Positions 37,537-52,000 of a DNA stretch of 64,000 nucleotides are shown piece after piece (positions within the stretch are counted from its first letter, which is position 1; each line of letters begins with the position of its first letter). The notes under the pieces are model-generated. The model was not told the origin of the DNA. It was given only the letters and a program-made list of their open reading frames with translations, and searched no databases. The position numbers were made by a program, and so were the translations under genes. Source of the stretch: Tyto alba (Eukaryota > Chordata > Aves > Strigiformes > Tytonidae); NCBI RefSeq assembly GCF_018691265.1, contig NW_024881296.1, positions 15,655,427 through 15,719,426 of the forward strand, read 5' to 3'.

Positions 37537-39733
37537 ATATAGAATTATATAGTAGAGACTTTAAAAACTGCATTTATATAACTTAACGTGGATTTGAGTG
37601 ATAATACAAATGTGTGATTAGTTTAATAAAGTTTTATATCTGGTAATGTTTTGAGAAAATTAATTAAGGCAGCCATTTTCCTGAAGTATAAAAAACAGTT
37701 ACTGTGGCTGCATTGCTCTGTTATTATACTCAATAAAAATGTCCTTAGGATTTTTAGCATGTGAATTAAACACACAGTTCTAGCAGCTAAACTGATGAGA
37801 AAGAAGGTCAGAACTCCTTTGTATGCTAAATGATCCAGGAACTGAAATAGATCTACAAAATTAACCTGAAAAATCAACTTTGTAGAAAGTATTTAAGCTC
37901 ATAATCATGATTTCTGATAGATCAGTGTTTTGGGTTTTTTTCCTGTAGTGTGAACTTTCATAGGAGCTAATGTGATTCACTCCAAAGAAGCTCTCAGATT
38001 CAAAATACTAATCTTTAAAAGTCAGATGTGGATTTACTACAGCAGTGAATTCCAGAAGTAAGTTATGCTTTGACTACCTCAACATGGCTTTTTATGTGCT
38101 TTGTGTTTGCCACACTTTCCCTTCAGTCTTTTTCCCCTTCTATTTTGAAACAAGTTTAAAAAAACCTCCATTTCTTTTAACTTTTTCACATGTTAATTGC
38201 TTCTTGCCTTCACTTTCTCCTTGCACAACAGCTTTCATATGTACTATAATGATAGATTAATCAGATGAAGTAAGGTTTCACTGAAAAAAAACAAGAGAGG
38301 AAAAGCTAATTGGTCTTTTCAATTTGCAAGGCAAACCTGCCTGAGATCAGGAGTCAGCAGATGCCAGAATGTCTGCCCACACTTGTAGTGGCAGCAGGGA
38401 TATGAAGTGAAGGACATCCCATTGCAATGAGGAAGCATAACAGGGTTACCTGGCCTAAGAATTTAGCTCCAGTTGGCTGTGGAGTTCATAAGACTTTGTC
38501 TGTGATATGGGAGACTCGGGATTTGTTCGTGTAATAAGATCAGTGTCTGAGATGTAATTTCTTCACTCTTGCGTGGGGGCTCAGAAAAAACTAAGAAGTT
38601 GTTACAGAAAGTAAGTGTATTTTTGCAACAGCTGATGTAAGACAAAAGTCCCATCTGTGTACTGACTGAGTTACTGCATGGTTCAGTCCCCCCTAAATGG
38701 AGTTGTAAATTACAATTAGACCATCCGTGTGCTTCAACAGCTGAACTTGTCTAGGTAGATTTTACAGGTACTAGCAGAAATGTGAAACGGGATCTCCTCT
38801 TTTCATTGCTTTACCTGTGTGTTCTCAATGAGGGATGTGCTGCCTGGCCCAGATACAATGACTTTCCAGAGTCCAGCGTTCCTGAATCTCCAAAATGCAA
38901 GTTACCTCTATGGGTACCTCTGTAAATGCACATCTATAATTCCTAGTTTCTGTTGGGAAGAGAAATATAAGTGTCAAAATATCAAGGAGAAAGCTCGCTC
39001 CAGGGCTGTTCCTAAACTCAAGAAAGGTGTAAAACTGATTTCAGTAGTAAGCTGTGAAGGAAAACAACGTATTTGCAGACTGACCAGAAAGGGGAAATGT
39101 GAAATTGTACAAGTTATGCTGACCTAATGATATTTCCAGTCCAGTCTTGCTGTCAAAATATTTAGATAGTTCAGGACAGCACTTGAACTTCACCTGTGAA
39201 TTTTAAAACAAATCTGTCTGTTTTATTCACTGTTTCTGTGGAAGTGCTGTTGATCTACAGGATTATTTTTTTATGGGAAGAAATCAGAAAAAATATGCCA
39301 ATTCCCATTTTTCTGTGTTTAGCTCTAAATGGTGTCAGTCGACATTGCCAATAATGGTGTGTAATATTGTAGAAGCCTTCTAAAAATGCCCTCTGAAACT
39401 TGTACTCCAAGAAACACAATAATGAAAGTGTCCTTCTGTCTCTTTTTCTTCATATGTCCTTAAATACAGAGGAATCTTTCTGCTTGTTGTGAAGTAGCTG
39501 CTATTGTTTTTATTGCAAATACGGAATGTTATAGTCACTCACAGTACATTTTTCAGTACACTTTGTCTTTCTTATTAGAGAGTTTGGCCAAGTTTGTGAA
39601 AAATAGGTATCTGAGGTTAGGCTTAAGTTTGTATAGATCTGAACATCCAGCAGCTTCTATTAATGTCAATTAGAACATTCATCACATAGCAATTTGGGTC
39701 AATTTTACATAGGAATGTAGGTCTACAAATTTT

Positions 39734-39824
<91 letters not shown>

Positions 39825-39855
39825 GTCTATCTATCTGTCTATCTATCTATCTATC
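39734..39855 (+). repeat. TCTA microsatellite (~30 units)
   Basis: About 122 bases of TCTA, with only two interruptions (TCTG at 39825 and 39837), both in the 3' third. The long pure part makes it very likely to vary in length between individuals. Confidence 0.97.
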
Positions 39856-39874
39856 GTGCCATTTAGAATTCTTG

Positions 39875-39891
39875 TTTTTTTTTTTTTTTTT
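39875..39891. repeat. T17 homopolymer
   Basis: Seventeen T, 19 bases after the TCTA array. Confidence 0.9.
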
Positions 39892-40891
39892 CACTGGTCA
39901 TTGATAGGTTTCTTGTATGAGAAGTGAATAAGCTGCAAACTGAAGGGGGAAAAAAATGGTTTTCTAACTATGGAAGAGAAAATAACAAAATTAAAATGAG
40001 TGTAATGAACTCCATTAAATGGGTGGTAGAAAATTGAAATTGTAGTGCACTTCATGAAAATAAGGTAAGGAAAGGATTAAAATAGATAATGAGGGCTTAC
40101 AACCTCAGAACAAGTGGAACCCTGGTTGGGAAGACAAGCAACTGCAGAACTAAAGCCTCTGAGTGGAAGAGGGAACAGCAGCAACTCAGGGTAAACCTAC
40201 AGCAGTTGTTAATAAACCTGTCTGACATTAATTACGAGAAGCAGAACTAGAAGAAAAGCAAGGCTTTTTTCAAAATCATGCACTGAGCAGGGGGGACCGT
40301 AAGCAAATACGCTTCCCAAACGTCGATTAGTGAGTGCTCAGTGAATGTTAGGATCAGTTTCTGTGTGAATATTTGTTCACATTTGAGTGTGAATTCAGAT
40401 TTAATGGTTTTGTTTGAAAGCCATTTTTGTATGCCTTTCACAATTATTTGAGTGCTTGAGGCCTTCTATTACTGTGTAAGGCAAATGACAGGCTGAAATG
40501 CACAAACATTTATGGAGGGAATACTTCATGTAGTGTAAAATTTCCTATTTAAATGTCCTTCTGGGATGAAGAATTACATAATTTATCTAGAAACAAAGAG
40601 GTTGAGTTGTGTAACAAAGCATCAGAGCATGAACTGTGAATGGAATCGGTGGAACAAACTCTTTGCAAATAACCTGTAGACCAGGAACAAATTTGCTGAT
40701 GGCATTCTCATATAATCTCTAAGTATTAAATTTGAGATTTTTATAATTGCTAACTATTGAACTTGAGATTTTTATAGTCTGGGTAGGTACAGTTTCCCAG
40801 AGAAAGGAATGCATGGAAATACTTCTGGTGCTTTATCTACTTATTTTCTTAAGTCTGAAAATGTACAGGATGACATCCTACTGAAGTGTCC
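39892..40891. other. Non-coding DNA, no gene seen
   Basis: Contains a 31-base tandem pair at 40720-40781. Otherwise no recognisable feature. Confidence 0.6.
40720..40781 (+). repeat. Two-copy 31-base tandem repeat
   Basis: Units 40720-40750 and 40751-40781 share TTGAGATTTTTATA exactly and most other positions, with a handful of substitutions. It is a local duplication of moderate age. Confidence 0.75.
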
Positions 40892-41036
40892 TACTGAAAC
40901 AGGTTGCCCAAAGCAGTTGTCTCCACCCTTGAAGATATTCAAAACTTGACTGGACATGGTCCTGGGCAACCTGCTCTATCTGACCTGCTTTGAGCAGGAA
41001 TGTTTGACTAGATGACTTTCAACATCAGCACTGTTA
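40892..41036 (+). mobile_element. CR1 LINE 3' fragment
   Basis: Shows the CR1 coding-end words CTTGAAGATATTCAAAAC, GACTGGACATGGTCCTG and GCAACCTGCTCTATCTGACC. These are followed by TTTGAGCAGGAATGTTTGAC and TAGATGACTTTCAAC, the start of the 3' UTR. The octamer tail is lost. It is short, 5'-truncated and non-coding, with approximate ends. Confidence 0.87.
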
Positions 41037-44000
41037 CCTGTTCTTCAGTTCCTCCATTTATTCTTGTGTTTAACTTCATCATGTCAGATCCTTTGCTGCT
41101 GAAGGTTTGTGCATCTCAGATAAAATCTGGTGGAGCCATTGCACTTTTACACTGGAGAAGGATTGTTGACATGAATGAAAACCCCTGGGAATAAAGCCTG
41201 TGGAGGCTGATCCAGCATTTCCCATCATTTTGGGTAGTCCCAGCTGTGAGCCTAGCACTGTATGTGCTGCCCTGTTGAACTAGTGGTGCTTTAATCTCAC
41301 AATTCACAGGTGCAACACTAGTGATTTGTATCTCACATCCTCCTGCTGGGAGAAAAGGACAGTAAGAGACTTAGCAGACTCTCTTTAGTTGAAATCCACG
41401 TAGTATCCAAATGGGACTGAATTCTCCCTATAGCAAACAATCACTTGAAATACCCTTTACTTCAACATATACAAATCAATGTAACCTTTCTAGTATTTTT
41501 TAATAGGCACAGATGAGTTCTTATTTTAATTGTTGGGGTTTTTTTTGTATTTTTTTTTTTTTCCAGAAACCTCTTAAGTCATTCTGCCAGTTGCCCACTT
41601 AAAAAAAAAAAAGCCATAACCAGAAAGGGAAAATCAGACTAAATGGTGGGTTAGTCTTTTTTAAAAAACACATTCATCATGGCCACTCTTGTTCATTTTT
41701 AAATTGTGTTGCCATGTCATGCTTAACAAAGCATACTACAAGCTAACAAAGGAATACAAAAGAGCTACTTCAGTTAGTTGATCCTTAAAAAAAAGGCAAG
41801 ATATTTAAAGAAAGGAAAGAAAAAGAATTAGCTTTTTAATATCCTGCTTGCATTAAGCTACGTGCATCTATCATCAGATGAGAGAGGCAACTCAAATCTC
41901 AGCAAGTAGAAGCAAAGACATAGGTGTCCTACTGTGATTTTAATTCAGTGTATAAATATCTGAGAGGGAAAAAAAAACAACTCTAGAGATAATTTAGAGG
42001 TATTGGTAATGTATTCAACAGTTAACATTGTAGAAAATGATTAGAAGGTAAACCAAAGAAAAGTCAGTAGGGCGAGGCAAAACTATTCTGTTATACCAAA
42101 CCATGGTAGCTGCGATCATGGTCTAATTGCTGGTCAGGATCTGTTTTCAAAGATAAGGTTGTTATGACTGGAATGCCAGACATTATTAGATGCTGTGTTG
42201 TGTCATAATTTAATCTACTGATTTATACAGGTCTGACAAAGGGCTTGATAAACTGAGCACACAGGTGAGGAAGAATGGGAACAGTGGCCTAAATGGTTAT
42301 GTGAGTTACTGCTTTTCCTCTTCCTTCACAACCAGAAGTTTTGTGGCTTCATTTTTTGTATTAGGATTCAGATTCAGTGTCAGGTGCTAGTAACAAAAAA
42401 CACAAGGAACAGGCAAGTCATAGTACTGCTCTGCTTTGCTAAAGATTGCATCTTCTCAATGTGTAGTTAAATTGACTTCATTTCTGAGTGCCTCTTGTAA
42501 GCAACTCAATGGACGTTAAAAACTCTGTCAAAAAAATATTGGAAAAGTACCATTATGGCAAATATCCCTTCTAGTAAAAAGCCTAGATCCAGACTCCAGG
42601 GATCTTAGACAACCATTGTTACCAGACATCAGTTGGAGACTGAATTTCTAACTCATCTGCTGTCATGGATTCTGGGTCATCACTATTCAACTTCTTGTTG
42701 CCAAGAATCCTTAAAATGCCCTGAATAAGTAATGTGGTATAAAACTAAAGCCTGCTTTTCTCTACTAGGATATCATGAGATTAGCAGGGTGAAAGGAAGT
42801 GTATAATTTAGCTCTGTCCCCAGTGTAGACAGCTTGGTGGAAATTCAGGATAATTAATATAGTCAGGTTATGCTAAGACTCCTCTACATCTCCCCAGAGC
42901 AGTTAGGACATGTATATCAGAAAGGTCTTTAGAGGTAAAAGAAGCTTGTAAGGTGAGAGTTTTGATATCAGTGGGAGTTTAGTGACTTGGACATTGTTCA
43001 TGATAATAACTATGAACACTTTGAAGAGGGGAGCACATTTCTGTAGTTATTTAAAGGATTGCTTCCTTCTACCATTTGTTTTAATTGCAACCTACAAAAT
43101 CAGAAGACATTTCGGATATATTAATGGACATTTATCAAGCAAGCATTTTAGAAGATGAGATTATCTACTTAAAAGCCAATAACGGAGAAAAGAAGCAATA
43201 GAGAGTTTGGTTTTATTTATATTTTACTTTACTTTAAAGAATGTGAAAATCTTTTAATATGGTTAAAGGGTGTGTCCACACTAGAGAAGCCACAAAGCAG
43301 GAAAATAATAAAGTGCTAAAAACTAGTTGTGTTTCAATGGAAAGGACTGAAGAGAGCCACGGTAATAAAAAATTATATGACCAACTTTTTCAGAACAGCT
43401 TCCCATTTCCAAACCAGGAAATTATGTGAAGATTAATAGTAACTTCCAAGCTGATCTTCAAGAAAGCATACAGCAAGTCAGCAGTGATGGGAACTATTCT
43501 TAGCTTGCAGCTTCGCTATATGAGATTGTTGAGCAGTATGCAAAGAGGCAAAGCTCTCCCTCCAGTTCCAAGTGATAGGCACCACTCTTCTCCACAGGCA
43601 CACTGTGGCAGTTTAGAGAGATCTTTAGAGAGGTGAAACATCTAGGTGAGCAGAGAAACCAAGCTGCCCTGACACAACCCCAGTCTGCATTGCTGTTATC
43701 TAAGGACCTATCCAGCCTCTTCAATGGGAAACTACAAGAAAGAGTAGCTTCCTGCTCCTAAATCAGATGTCAGCAAAATTTTGTAGCATCTGCTAATTCT
43801 TCTTGTGTTTCTTACCTGAAAAGAGTTGCTAATATTTCAGACTCCTGAAATTGAATGACCTAAGCTCAGAATAGTCTTCTTAATTGTACATAACCATTTA
43901 TAATTATATCCAATTTGTTTTGTACACGTATACATGGTGATGGTCATTAAGAAGTCTTCATCTCACCATCCTTGCCACACAGTGATCTTAAAAATAGCAC

Positions 44001-47000
44001 AATAATTCTCTGCACCATAAGTAGTAGGCTGTTGCAGTTAGTATATAAATGTTACTTTTTGAAATGATAGCTATTGCAGGGCATGTATGCATGTGTGTGT
44101 GAGCACATGCATACGTATGACTGTTCACATGCTTCCCCCATAGAATCAAACAGGAAAAATACACGTGCAAGAGGGTCCTGCTTTTGCTCAGAGTTCCATC
44201 TCTGATGAGCTGTGACAACTATGTTTATGGTACACAAATTGCCCCTCCGAGAGAAGAGTAAAAATGGAAATTAAGAAAACTCCCAGCAGAAGTTTTTGAA
44301 AGTTTCCAAGTGTGAGTCAGATTTTTACTGGCAGAGAGTGTCATTTGGTCACTGTCTACAAAAGGAGATCCACAGTACACATCCAGTAATTATGGAGCAT
44401 CTTCCTAAGTACCAATTGCAGTTACAGTATTAGAAACAATTTGTATGGTTATAGGGAGGGAATGTCTTGAAATTCAAAAAGCATAATTTATTTAGAGACA
44501 GCCGTGTGTAAAAGAAGCCTTAAGTTTTAACTAACTTGGAAGGTTTTGCACAGATTATGTCAGTGAAAATGCAATGAATGACAAATGATTAGGGCCAGTC
44601 ACTGGGAGAACTCTCCAATGAGTTCATTCAAGAACCTACTTAAAAATTTATGGCACAATTAAAAAAATAATAAAATTATCCCTACAAAAGAAACAAAAAC
44701 CCAGTCCTCAAAATAGCTCTGGGAAGGTTCGGAATCAGAGAAGGAAGTAAAAAGTCTTTTAGCAAAGACCTTGTTGTGGAACACCTGCACTATACCTTTT
44801 TGAGTGACTTTTTGTGAGACTGATTGGAAAAAGGCAGTTTGAGATAAATGAGGAATATTTGTTCAGGGGAAATGAAAAGAGGATAAGTGAATGCTGCTGG
44901 ATTTTTCTCTGCAAAAAGGAAGATTTCAAGGTGACTTAGAGAAACATTCAAAATGATAAAGGACTTGGTTAAAGCTGAAAAAGATAAACAAAGTACACCA
45001 ATGAGGAGTTCAAAACATGGCTCTATAGTGGCCTCTGAATGGATTTTGTGTTACTTGAGCTTCATCTAGGGAAATGCAGGGTGGCTTGACAGCAGGAGTG
45101 CCTACCAGAAATTAATTTCTAGGTTTAAAGGAGCAACCTATCCAGAAAAACCTTTGCTGTTTTTAATGAAAACTGTTGTAGCTTGGAACACAGATGAAGG
45201 AAGAAAGGTTCTTACTTATCTATTTAAATGATGGCTTTGGACAGAAAAATTAAACACAATAGGTAGAAAGATCCTGCACAGATGTGAATTGATCTTGTGT
45301 GTGTCTGTGCTGACTGAGAAATGGGCAAACTGGCTCTGATTAAATAGAAAAAAGTAGCTCTCTGTAATGTTCATGGGAAAATTGAAAAGGTTCTTTTATT
45401 TAAGAGCCTGAAATATTTTTCACTTTGGCACAATTCTGTGCTTTTATCTTCCAGCCAGGACAAAGTTTTCAGTACTGAAAATATGGATTTATTGTTACTA
45501 GGTAATTTTCCTGAAGAAGTTTTTGGACAGAACTGGGAAGATCTAAAATCTGTTGAGCTAACTTTTTAATTGGGAAACTGCAAACCTTTGGGATATTGGT
45601 ACACTTAAACATTGCTATAGTAGCTTTTGGCTGCTTAACAGAGGTTTAGAAGAATGATTACCTATATTTTAAAGAGCTGAAATAGGGATACATAGAATTA
45701 ATGTGACTTGCCCAAAAAACAGAATCTATGAGCGTAAAGTCCATTTCTCCAAACATCCGGGTTAAAACACAAAACTCTGATGTGGATCTAGCCTTGCAGT
45801 AAGGAATTCACTCTAGATTGGATAGGAATTGCCTTCTGTATTGGCTTAAGGAAAGCTGGAAAAAATTTTAGAGTGGGCATAAGAAGAAGATTGTATGTAT
45901 AAATACTCTTGCACGCTTATACTGCAGATGAAGGTGTGTTTGTGGTCTCTACCAGCATCCTTGGTAAGAACAATAATAAAGACAAAGGGTTTTGTTACCA
46001 CTCTGGCTGTTATCTAAAACCTTGTGGGAAGAGGATTGTTACCTACTTGCTAGTAGGAGGTGACACCCATCCTTGATGACAGCTCTCATCAGCTATCTAA
46101 GACATGCTACAGTCCCTTAAGATTACTTTCCAGATACACCTGTGGTCTCAGTAGGGTACAAAACAGTTGTGCCTGTATTAGCAAGTATTGTGACCCAACA
46201 TAAACAGATTCAGAAAGATGAATGGTTGGTGCTGTGACCTCTGCACAACACACACTTTCATGGGCATGGCAAGGGGGGAGGATCATTTTGCAGTAGCTCT
46301 AGACTGGTCCCATGAACTGAATGCTGATCAGCAGCTGGAGCACATTTGATGAGTTCCTGAAACACGTGTTCTGGTTTAGTTTTCTCTATGGGGAATTCAG
46401 AGCCAGGACAGCTCTGCGATGTGAAACAAAACATACTAAGTGGGGGCGATCTGGAGTTTCACTTCAAAAGTGCACTTTACTCCAAACTAAAACACTAGTG
46501 TAGACACACCAGAAGTCACTCGGGACTGCAGTTTTATCATGTGCACTCCTGAGTCCTGTTTCTTAGACGCTGTAAGTCATTATACAGGATTTATAGTATT
46601 TTATACAATGAGCAAGAATTTGTTCATAATTGTTACAGCCCCCTGATAACAGGGTCCAGCATGAGGTCATCATTCAGTCTGATTTGGGTGCCCTGGGATG
46701 TAGGAGGGAAAGGATTCACATATATGACATCTTAGTGGAGCAGGACAAAGTGTATTTTAACCTCTATCTCTCATGTTTTAATTAATTCTGTAGGGATTAT
46801 AACTACAAAATACAGTATGGGACAGAGCTTTATGATGGAAATTCTCTGCTGTGCAGAGTTCTGCCCATTCAAATGTTAGCCAGCAAAACACAATAACTGA
46901 ATAGATCATATTTATCTGGAAAATAACTATAGCTAGGTTTTAGACTGTTTCTGTGCTATTGAAGTTGTCAGGTCTCCACAGAGCACTTGTCATGTCAAGC

Positions 47001-48454
47001 ATTGTTAACAGTGGATTGAGGATGGAGGGCTGCTAACTGCATTGAGATGCAATCTGTGACTCAGCTAAACAAACTTCAACTCACCAGTGCAGTAGCACTT
47101 TCTATTCAAGGTAGAAAAGTTGAATGGAGTAAAATGGCACTATGGACTTGAAACTGCCATCCTTAAACTGAAAAGCAAAGGAAAACTGAAGTAAAATCTC
47201 ACTCCTTTTGATCATGGCTGCACATGTCATTTTGCACCAGAAAATGTGGTTGTTACCTGGAGCTTGAATCCTCTTCCCACAGCAAAACCCTGGACTCCTC
47301 CTGAGCCATATGGTGAGTTGGATCCAAAAGACTAGCCCGTAGGTGGAACTCCTGGTTTCTGGCTCCTGGCTTTGTAATGGGGACTGATCCCCTAAGAATT
47401 TCTTCCCCATCCCTACTTCCTAAGGCTTTCTGTTCAGTGGTGACTTTGAGCATCTGAGCCACGGATGCTGGCAGAGCACTTTTTCAACTCAAAATGTTCA
47501 CAATTCAACGTTTTTGTAGTTGTATAGTTGTAGTTAAATAAACTTTGTTGTTTTTCAGATTTTCTCTCTGCAAGACTCTTGGAAATGTATGGTTTTTGCT
47601 GCAGACAAACTCATCATTTTTTCCCCATTTAAAAATGCCTCATGCATAGATCAGGTGTTCAAGCTTCCATGCCTCTTCCTCACTTTGAGGACAGTCACCA
47701 TCCTTGATTACTGGCCTTTTGAGGCGGCTAGCAAGGCAGGGTTACATCTCAGTGGTGTCCACTGATTTTCTCATACCAACCTCACACTAATAATTGATTT
47801 TTCCACAGTTTTCTGAAATATTTTACCATATAGAAAGTACATACCTGCTGTACAGTCATACTGAATTTGTTCCCACTGAACCATCCCTTCATCTCTTTAC
47901 TCCTTACTGCATATTCTGTGGAGTCAGATAAACCCCCTTATGGCCTATTGCAGGGGTTTCCCATTTGTTTTCTATTGATGACTCATTAACAAATTTGCTC
48001 AGTTTATGAGTAAAGGGATTATTTTTCTAAATGGGAATTCAGCCTGGGCCCTGCAAGTCAAGCTGTGTTCCCTTCTGCTTCTCACATTATCACCACCAAT
48101 AAAGAATCTGCAGCTGGGGACTCAGCTGACAACTTTGTCAATGATGCATAAAGCAGGCTAGATTCTAGTTGCTCTTTCACAGCTGCAGTAGAGCTACAGT
48201 ATGAACCAAAAGAGGAGCTCCTTTTTTTTTATCACTGAAACAAGCAGATGGGACAGGGTGACTACATAGAATCCAAATATTGCAACTATTTAAAGTACCT
48301 TTATGTTGAGTTTGATTTCTAAATGGTCACCACTTCATCTTGACTGTTCTCTTTCTCTATGTATCAAGTTCCCTAAAAGGCATTTCCTGCAATGGCTTTT
48401 CACTCTCTCCTATCCTTTTCGCACTTTGTAGTTACAGTGAATGTAATCTGGGGC
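41037..48454. other. Unique non-coding DNA, no gene seen
   Basis: About 7.4 kb of AT-rich sequence with scattered small frames and no recognisable exon, CR1 or LTR. It includes T-rich patches near 41541-41571, an A12 run at 41601-41612 and a short TG/CA patch near 44090-44115. Confidence 0.6.
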
Positions 48455-49054
48455 TTCTGCGTTCTGTGGCCAGCAGGACTAGGGAGGGGATTGACCCCCT
48501 GTACTGAGCACTGTCGAGGCCACACCTTGAATACTGTGTTCAGTTTCAGGCCCCTCATTACAGGAAAGACGTTGAGGTGCTGGAGCATGTCCCGAGAAGA
48601 GCAACGAAGCTGGTGAAGGGTCTAGAGCACAAGTCTTATTAGGATTAGCTGAGGAAACTGGGGTTGTTTAGTCTAGAGAAAAGGAGACACAGGGGAGACC
48701 TTATCGCTCTCTACAACTACCTAAAAAGAGGTTGTAGCGAGGTGAGTGTCGGTCTCTTTTCCCAAGTAGCAAGCAATAGGACAAGAGGAAACAGCCTTAA
48801 GTTGGGCCAGGAGAGGTTTAGATTGGATATTAGGAACAATTTCTTCACTGAAAGGGCTCTCAAGCAGTGGAAAAGGCTGCCCAGGGAAGTGATGGAGCCA
48901 TATCCCTGGAGGTATTTAAAAGATCTGTAGATGTGGCGCTTAGGGACATAGTTTAGTGGTGGACTTGGTATTGTTAGGTTAATGGTTGGACTTGACGATC
49001 TTAAAGTTTTTTTCCAACCTAAATGATTCTGTGATTATATGATTCTATGATTCT
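48455..49054 (+). mobile_element. CR1 LINE, 3' part with intact octamer tail
   Basis: Plus-strand CR1 covering the last ~150 codons of ORF2, the 3' UTR and the tail. The readable protein part at 48664-48930 gives [51 protein letters not shown] and RLPREV, the standard CR1 C-terminus. Upstream, 48480-48650 holds the preceding region in other frames, broken by small indels. The 3' UTR has GGTTGGACTTGACGATCTTA and ends in repeats of ATTCTRTGATT (49022-49054). The element is 5'-truncated, as usual for CR1, and non-functional. It is the best-preserved CR1 in the window. Confidence 0.95.
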
Positions 49055-52000
49055 CATTCCTCCATCTGCATACGAATCACTGCTCTTCTCTCAAGGTTTC
49101 CAGAACTTCAGCAAAGACGTTTTCTTAAATCTAAAAATATGAGCATTTCCCTAATGTTCTTTAAGACTAGTTTTGAAATAATTTTTCCTTTACCAAAGAA
49201 AAAAACTGTTGTGATATATTATCCCATTGCTTAATTCCTTACTTAAATTTTATGTCATTTTTGCTTGGTAATCTGGAAGATTAACTCTTTGTTTTATGAA
49301 AAAAAGTCAAAACCTTAGCTGCCAGAGATGATCAATTATGCAGTTACTGTGACTAAGACAAGCTTGAGAAACAGTGTTAAAGTATCTAGGGGACATGGAA
49401 ATTCATGTGAATGGACATAAGATTTTTAGTCTTTTGTTTCTAAATTACAACTCAGATGGGAAGAGATTGTGAAGCTACCTGATGATTAATGTGAAAGTAC
49501 TCCTTGGTTTTCATATTAATAAAAAATCATACATCACCAGAAATCAAGCCCTAAACCAGCAAACCCTGCATCATAATCAGTAGCAATTGCCACACAAGGA
49601 AATGGTATATAGAAGAAGAAAAACAACAAACGAGAAACTAAACTACCTTCCTTTTTGTTAAGGTCAGAATCCTAGGGGCTTTTTTGGTAGGACAGCTTGG
49701 AAGAATTCTACTTTTCCTGGAGTTCTGATCTCACGATCCATGTTATTTTTGTAAAACAAGAAATTAACAAAAATTATTCAGAAAGAGGAAGTGTTAACAG
49801 GAGAAACATCTACAATTTCCACAGACCGGAATACATGGAAAAAGGCAATCCTAACCCTAGGGAAAATTGCCCCTTCTGGCTGCACTTTATGCTTAAGGAA
49901 ATCAAAAAGACTTTGTAGTTCACTACTCTGCAGTGAGTGCACAACATAGAGGTAGAACCATTCCTGGTACCACGGGTTCAGTACCGAGGACTCTGATGTA
50001 CCTTTTGGTAATGAGCATGTCAGCACAAAAAGTAGCTCTTTCGTGACCTAGCCTTATCTAGAACAACAGGTTATTCACTTGAGATTTCTCATAGGAGCCA
50101 CCTCTGTTCTCCCATTTCTTTCCATCTTCGGGGTCTATGAAGGGCTTTTCTCCTTGCCTCCTCTCACCTTTTTTTCTTCTACCCCTCCCCAATCCAGATC
50201 ACTAACTCTACATCCAGAGAAAATCAAAATTGCTGTTCTCTGCTTTGAACTTAACACCATCTGATGAAAATCTACTAGAGAAGTTGACTGGTTTCATAGA
50301 TGCACCTGATGAATATGTGCTCTGAGAGTTGTACATCTCCAGGATCATTCACTGATAGGATATCATGGGGAGAAAGAAAAGAGGAGCCAGCTTTGATCAC
50401 TGGCATCACACATATTCAAAGGAGAAAAATATCAAGCAAAGAAAGATGTGAAGATAATGAATTGAGGAACTTGGAAAGCTAATGCAAAGGTAACACTGAA
50501 TCTCTGTTCTCATTGTCAGAGGGATGAATCTGAACTCTTCTGGAAGCACAGTGGGGGACAAATGCTGGAGTCACCTGGGAAATGGCATGATGTGCTGTCT
50601 ACCTTCAAGGGAAGAAGCCATCTCCATACAGGGGTTTGACAGAAAATACGCATGTGGGTTTAATGTGCAAAAAGATCAGTGAGATGATCTCTTTCATTTA
50701 ACCACAGAATATTCTAGGAGGAATAGGAAAAAGTTGACTTCCATTGGTATCAGTAGGACAGAAAGAAAAATCACCATGTTTATTTCTGGGCACTCCCTCC
50801 AAGGCTTTGCAGGTGACAGATCCAGTGAAAGCATCCATCTCAGCTCTGTGCTCGGTAAGCATAAAATGAAACAGAAGAGTCACTGTGACAGTGAGTGATT
50901 TCAAGCCACTTGTAAAGGCATGCATTCAACCTGAGGCCATCAGCTCAGGAGCCCTCATAACAATAGGGGTAGTTTTTAATAAAACCATAGTGACCAGAAT
51001 CCAAAGGGATCTTGAACAAGACAAACGACAAAGGCAAAGCCTTCTAAAAAGCATGATGCTCATCAAGGTACAAAAGTTCCCCAAGGTACTTTGTCAGGAT
51101 TTGAAGTTACTATGGATATTCTTGCCTGTCCTTGCCTGGCTTCAGCCCACCTCAGCTCAAGACATTTCTTCCAAAACAGACTGCAGCAGCAGATAGTAAT
51201 TGTTCCGCTTCCCTTTTTGTCTTGGGACATCTGGATAAACTGCATAATTCCTGTCCCAATGTCTGGACTCCCCCAAACCTTTTGCTTAAGATTGGACAAG
51301 GGTGGGTGACTTATATGTAAATCTTGGGACAGATGTAATTTTTACCACATGCTATTGAACTGGTACTGCACTGCTCAAGGCAATTTATATATAAATACAC
51401 AATTTGCCAGAGGACGCTACTCAAAACTGCGCTATGGTGACTCACAATATTTTGGCATCATCTTCTCTTCAACCTTTGAACATGCATTGAAAAAACAGTG
51501 ATTCAGCAAAACAGGACATTTTTCGTTGGAGTCCTGGATGCTTAGCTGGAGGTGTGGTCTCACTCCAACATTACCAAGACTCCACTGTTTAGGTTCTGAA
51601 ATATAGTAAACTGGCATTAAAATCCTAAACCAGGAGAAAATTTTCTACCTGCATCTTCCTAATGTCAAATAGCATCTTCATCCAGTAGTCTAGTCAGCCT
51701 TTCTCTTAATCTCTTCTTGAGTTTTCACTAAACACAACCAGGTGATTCAACCTCTTACCTGTGATGTGGGAGATCAAAGACCAAATTGAATTTGTGATGC
51801 ATGATCTTATTTCTGGGCCAAGAAGTAGTTAATTTTTATATGAAGTGGAAAAGCTGTGATGGGAAGCACTGAGTGTGGTTGAATCCATAGTGTGGGAGTC
51901 ACAGCTTCCAGCTGGCATGCAAGAGACAGGTTCAGTGAGCTGCTGTGGGCAGGTCAGCTAGAGACTTCAGGTTGGCTCTTGTGCATCTCAGATTCAGGTT

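Larger units (their letters stand above)
33449..39733. other. Non-coding DNA, no gene seen
   Basis: AT-rich sequence without recognisable gene or transposon. Small structures are a perfect 10-base palindrome ACACTAGTGT at 34081-34090, a 10-base-arm inverted repeat at 34114-34146 and a TTAA tandem at 37516-37536. The 102-codon frame at 38819-39127 is rich in Lys and Cys but has no recognisable family, and its surroundings show no clear splice or promoter signs. Confidence 0.6.

Noticed and set aside
38819..39127. 102-codon frame rich in Cys and Lys
   Set aside because: No recognisable family, no plausible promoter or splice sites, and codons look random. A frame of this size is expected by chance in 64 kb.
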